This document shows, piece after piece, positions 62,822-64,000 of a stretch of 64,000 nt of DNA. Location: positions 2,902,001-2,966,000 of the forward strand of contig NC_016584.1 in NCBI RefSeq assembly GCF_000235605.1, written 5' to 3'. Within the stretch, counting starts at the first letter, position 1, and each line of letters opens with the position of its first letter. The notes beneath the pieces are model-generated. The model saw only the letters and a program-made list of their open reading frames with translations. It was not told where the DNA came from and did no database searches. The translations under genes and the position numbers were made by a program. The DNA is from Desulfosporosinus orientis DSM 765. Its GTDB lineage: Bacteria; Bacillota; Desulfitobacteriia; Desulfitobacteriales; Desulfitobacteriaceae.

Positions 62822-63751
62822 ATGAATGCAATCAACACGCAGTTAGTACATACCATTCGCAAGTTTAACCGCTTTTACACAAATATCCTTGGACTTTTAG
62901 ATCGGCACATGCTGGAGAGCGACTTCTCACTGTCAGAAGCCCGCATATTATATGAAATTAGACATATTGAGAATTGCACGGCTAAACGATTAAGAGAGGA
63001 ACTAAGAATTGACGCAGGTTATCTAAGCAGGATTTTAAAACGCTTTGAAAAAGAAGGTTTAATTTATAGAGAACAGTCTGCCGAGGATGGTCGACTGTAT
63101 TACCTTTATCCGACGGAATATGGAAAAGAGACTATGGCCAAACTGGATGAGCGATCTAATCAACAAATCCTTGAGATGATTAGAGAATTAGGGGAAGAAA
63201 AGCAAAAAAATCTCGTTCAAAGTATGCAAGGCATTGAAAGTGCCCTGGCAAGAGATTCTTTTAAAAATAATAAATTTACTTTGCGATCTGATTTGCAGCC
63301 TGGAGATGTTGGGCAGCTGATTCACCTGCATGGTCGGATTTATGCCGATGAATGTGGGTACAACCATTTTTTTGAAGGCTATGTCTGTAAGACCTTTTAC
63401 AACTTTTTCGAAAACTATAGTCCTAATAAGGACAGGTTTTGGTTTGCTGAATTAAATGGAGAGATGATAGGTGCCATTGCTATCGTCGGACATTCGGCTG
63501 AGAAAGCTCAGCTCAGATGGTTTATACTCCGGCCGGAATACCGGGGAGTGGGTATTGGCCAAAAAATGTTGAAGGAAGCCTTGCAATACTCCAGAGAAAA
63601 GGGCTATAAAACCCTATTCTTGGAGAACACGGAAGACCAACAAAAGGCAATAAAAATGTATACGAAGGCGGGGTTCAGAAAAGTGTCAGCCCACGAAAAT
63701 CATGCCTGGGGAAAAGATTTAATTGAGCAGACTTTTGAGCTGAATTTATAG
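62822..63751 (+). CDS. MarR-type regulator fused to GNAT acetyltransferase
   Basis: The 309-residue protein is a two-domain fusion. Residues about 1-150 form a winged helix of the MarR type (LSEARILYEIRH, ELRIDAGYLSRILKRFEKEGLI, the wing DGRLYYLY). Residues about 155-309 form a GNAT domain (EYRGVGIGQKMLKEALQYS acetyl-CoA loop, LENTEDQQKAIKMYTKAGF). Fusions of this kind are known in bacteria; the acetylation target is unknown. GGAGGAGG precedes the ATG. An upstream inverted repeat suggests autoregulation. Confidence 0.92.
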   Translation: MNAINTQLVHTIRKFNRFYTNILGLLDRHMLESDFSLSEARILYEIRHIENCTAKRLREELRIDAGYLSRILKRFEKEGLIYREQSAEDGRLYYLYPTEYGKETMAKLDERSNQQILEMIRELGEEKQKNLVQSMQGIESALARDSFKNNKFTLRSDLQPGDVGQLIHLHGRIYADECGYNHFFEGYVCKTFYNFFENYSPNKDRFWFAELNGEMIGAIAIVGHSAEKAQLRWFILRPEYRGVGIGQKMLKEALQYSREKGYKTLFLENTEDQQKAIKMYTKAGFRKVSAHENHAWGKDLIEQTFELNL

Positions 63752-63767
63752 AAGTGGAAATAAACGA

Positions 63768-63796
63768 TTGCACATGTGGAAGATTTTCGATATAAT
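63768..63796 (+). promoter_or_regulatory. Sigma-A type promoter of the lysine riboswitch
   Basis: TTGCAC (63768-63773) and TATAAT (63791-63796) are spaced by 17 bases, about 20 bases upstream of the riboswitch's first stem. Confidence 0.85.
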
Positions 63797-63816
63797 CAAA
63801 TTAGTTGAATAACAGA

Positions 63817-63980
63817 AGATAGAGGTGGGTCAAACAAGAGTAACTAAGCTGAGGTTGGGAGATACCTGTGATGCTTAGAGAAAGGGGATGGCTCCGAAGG
63901 GTGGATTTCTCTCAAATTCATGCCTGGTTCCCGGATTAAGAGTTCTGGAACTGTCACCGTTTATCGGTGAAGAGCTATCG
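63817..63980 (+). ncRNA. Lysine riboswitch (L-box)
   Basis: The lysine aptamer's conserved parts appear in order: AGATAGAGGTGGG at the start, AACAAGAGTA (loop-E region), AGAAAGGGGATGGCTCCGAA (the GGGGA and CCGAAG core), CCTGGTTCCCGG, GGAACTGTCACCG and the closing AGAGCTATC. GATAG (63818-63822) pairs with CTATC (63976-63980) to form P1. It senses lysine and normally shuts down lysine biosynthesis or transport genes. The regulated gene and the expression platform lie beyond the window. Confidence 0.88.
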
Positions 63981-64000
63981 TTTTATGTGCATTATTTAAT

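Noticed and set aside
63817-63980. T-box leader
   Set aside because: A GAAGGGTGG-like piece recalls the T-box antiterminator but the T-box TGGNACCGCG is absent, whereas all L-box elements are in order.
1-64000. CRISPR array
   Set aside because: No regularly spaced direct repeats of CRISPR type and no cas genes were seen.

Overview
This window looks like chromosome of an anaerobic, spore-forming, low-to-mid GC Firmicute of the Peptococcaceae/Desulfitobacteriaceae type (Desulfosporosinus or Desulfitobacterium-like). The reasons are a flavin-based Hdr/Flx electron-bifurcation operon, corrinoid and MtaA-type methyl-transfer genes, a lysine aminomutase pair for N-acetyl-beta-lysine, CotF-like spore coat genes, AddA, XerS-like recombinase and strong AAGGAGG ribosome binding sites. 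The assignment is by gene content and my reading of the proteins; no database search was possible.

Layout. 1-2445 is the 3' part of addA. 2446-3129 is a long gap with a GC-rich, hairpin-rich island. 3130-10737 is a six-gene operon hdrA-flxD-flxC-flxB-flxA-hdrBC that would couple NAD(P)H oxidation to low-potential ferredoxin and a disulfide or similar high-potential acceptor. 10.9-15.1 kb holds small or accessory genes (DUF3846-like, DegV, membrane proteins, a methyltransferase and an ATP-grasp enzyme). 15.1-15.5 kb is a four-tRNA operon on the minus strand (Tyr, Gln, Lys, Gly). 15.8-17.9 kb is ablB-ablA on the minus strand. 18.1-30.9 kb has a GGDEF/HD-GYP signalling protein, a Bcr-type transporter, D-serine ammonia-lyase, DUF2156 and GNAT proteins, an alanine/glycine symporter, a scar of two gene remnants, a soluble chemoreceptor-like protein, an SRAP-family protein and two tandem pairs of spore-coat-like genes.

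31.3-34.3 kb is a decayed Tn554-type three-gene transposon (tnpA, tnpB, tnpC, all damaged), beside a DinG/XPD-type helicase on the minus strand. 38.0-40.3 kb is a decaying alcohol/aldehyde dehydrogenase pair. 40.4-47.7 kb holds DedA, tiny proteins, a U32 peptidase pair, an MFS transporter and a MASE3 sensor kinase. 47.9-52.3 kb is the most unusual block: a YjiL-type ATPase, a YjiM-type double-cubane protein, a corrinoid protein, a MtaA-like methyltransferase and a HAD protein lacking its nucleophile, behind an 18-bp-arm inverted repeat. 52.4-56.7 kb is an RND efflux pair. 56.8-63.8 kb contains a DMT exporter, a XerS-like recombinase, GNAT, SfsA, an SDR with an altered catalytic residue, a stand-alone MetH-activation-domain protein and a MarR-GNAT fusion. 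The window ends in a lysine riboswitch with its own promoter, controlling a gene outside the window.

Taken together the region joins energy metabolism (Hdr/Flx), corrinoid methyl chemistry (47.9-51.6 kb plus the MetH-activation protein at 61.9 kb), lysine-derived solute synthesis and sporulation, with patches of gene decay around 27.3, 31-34 and 38-40 kb.
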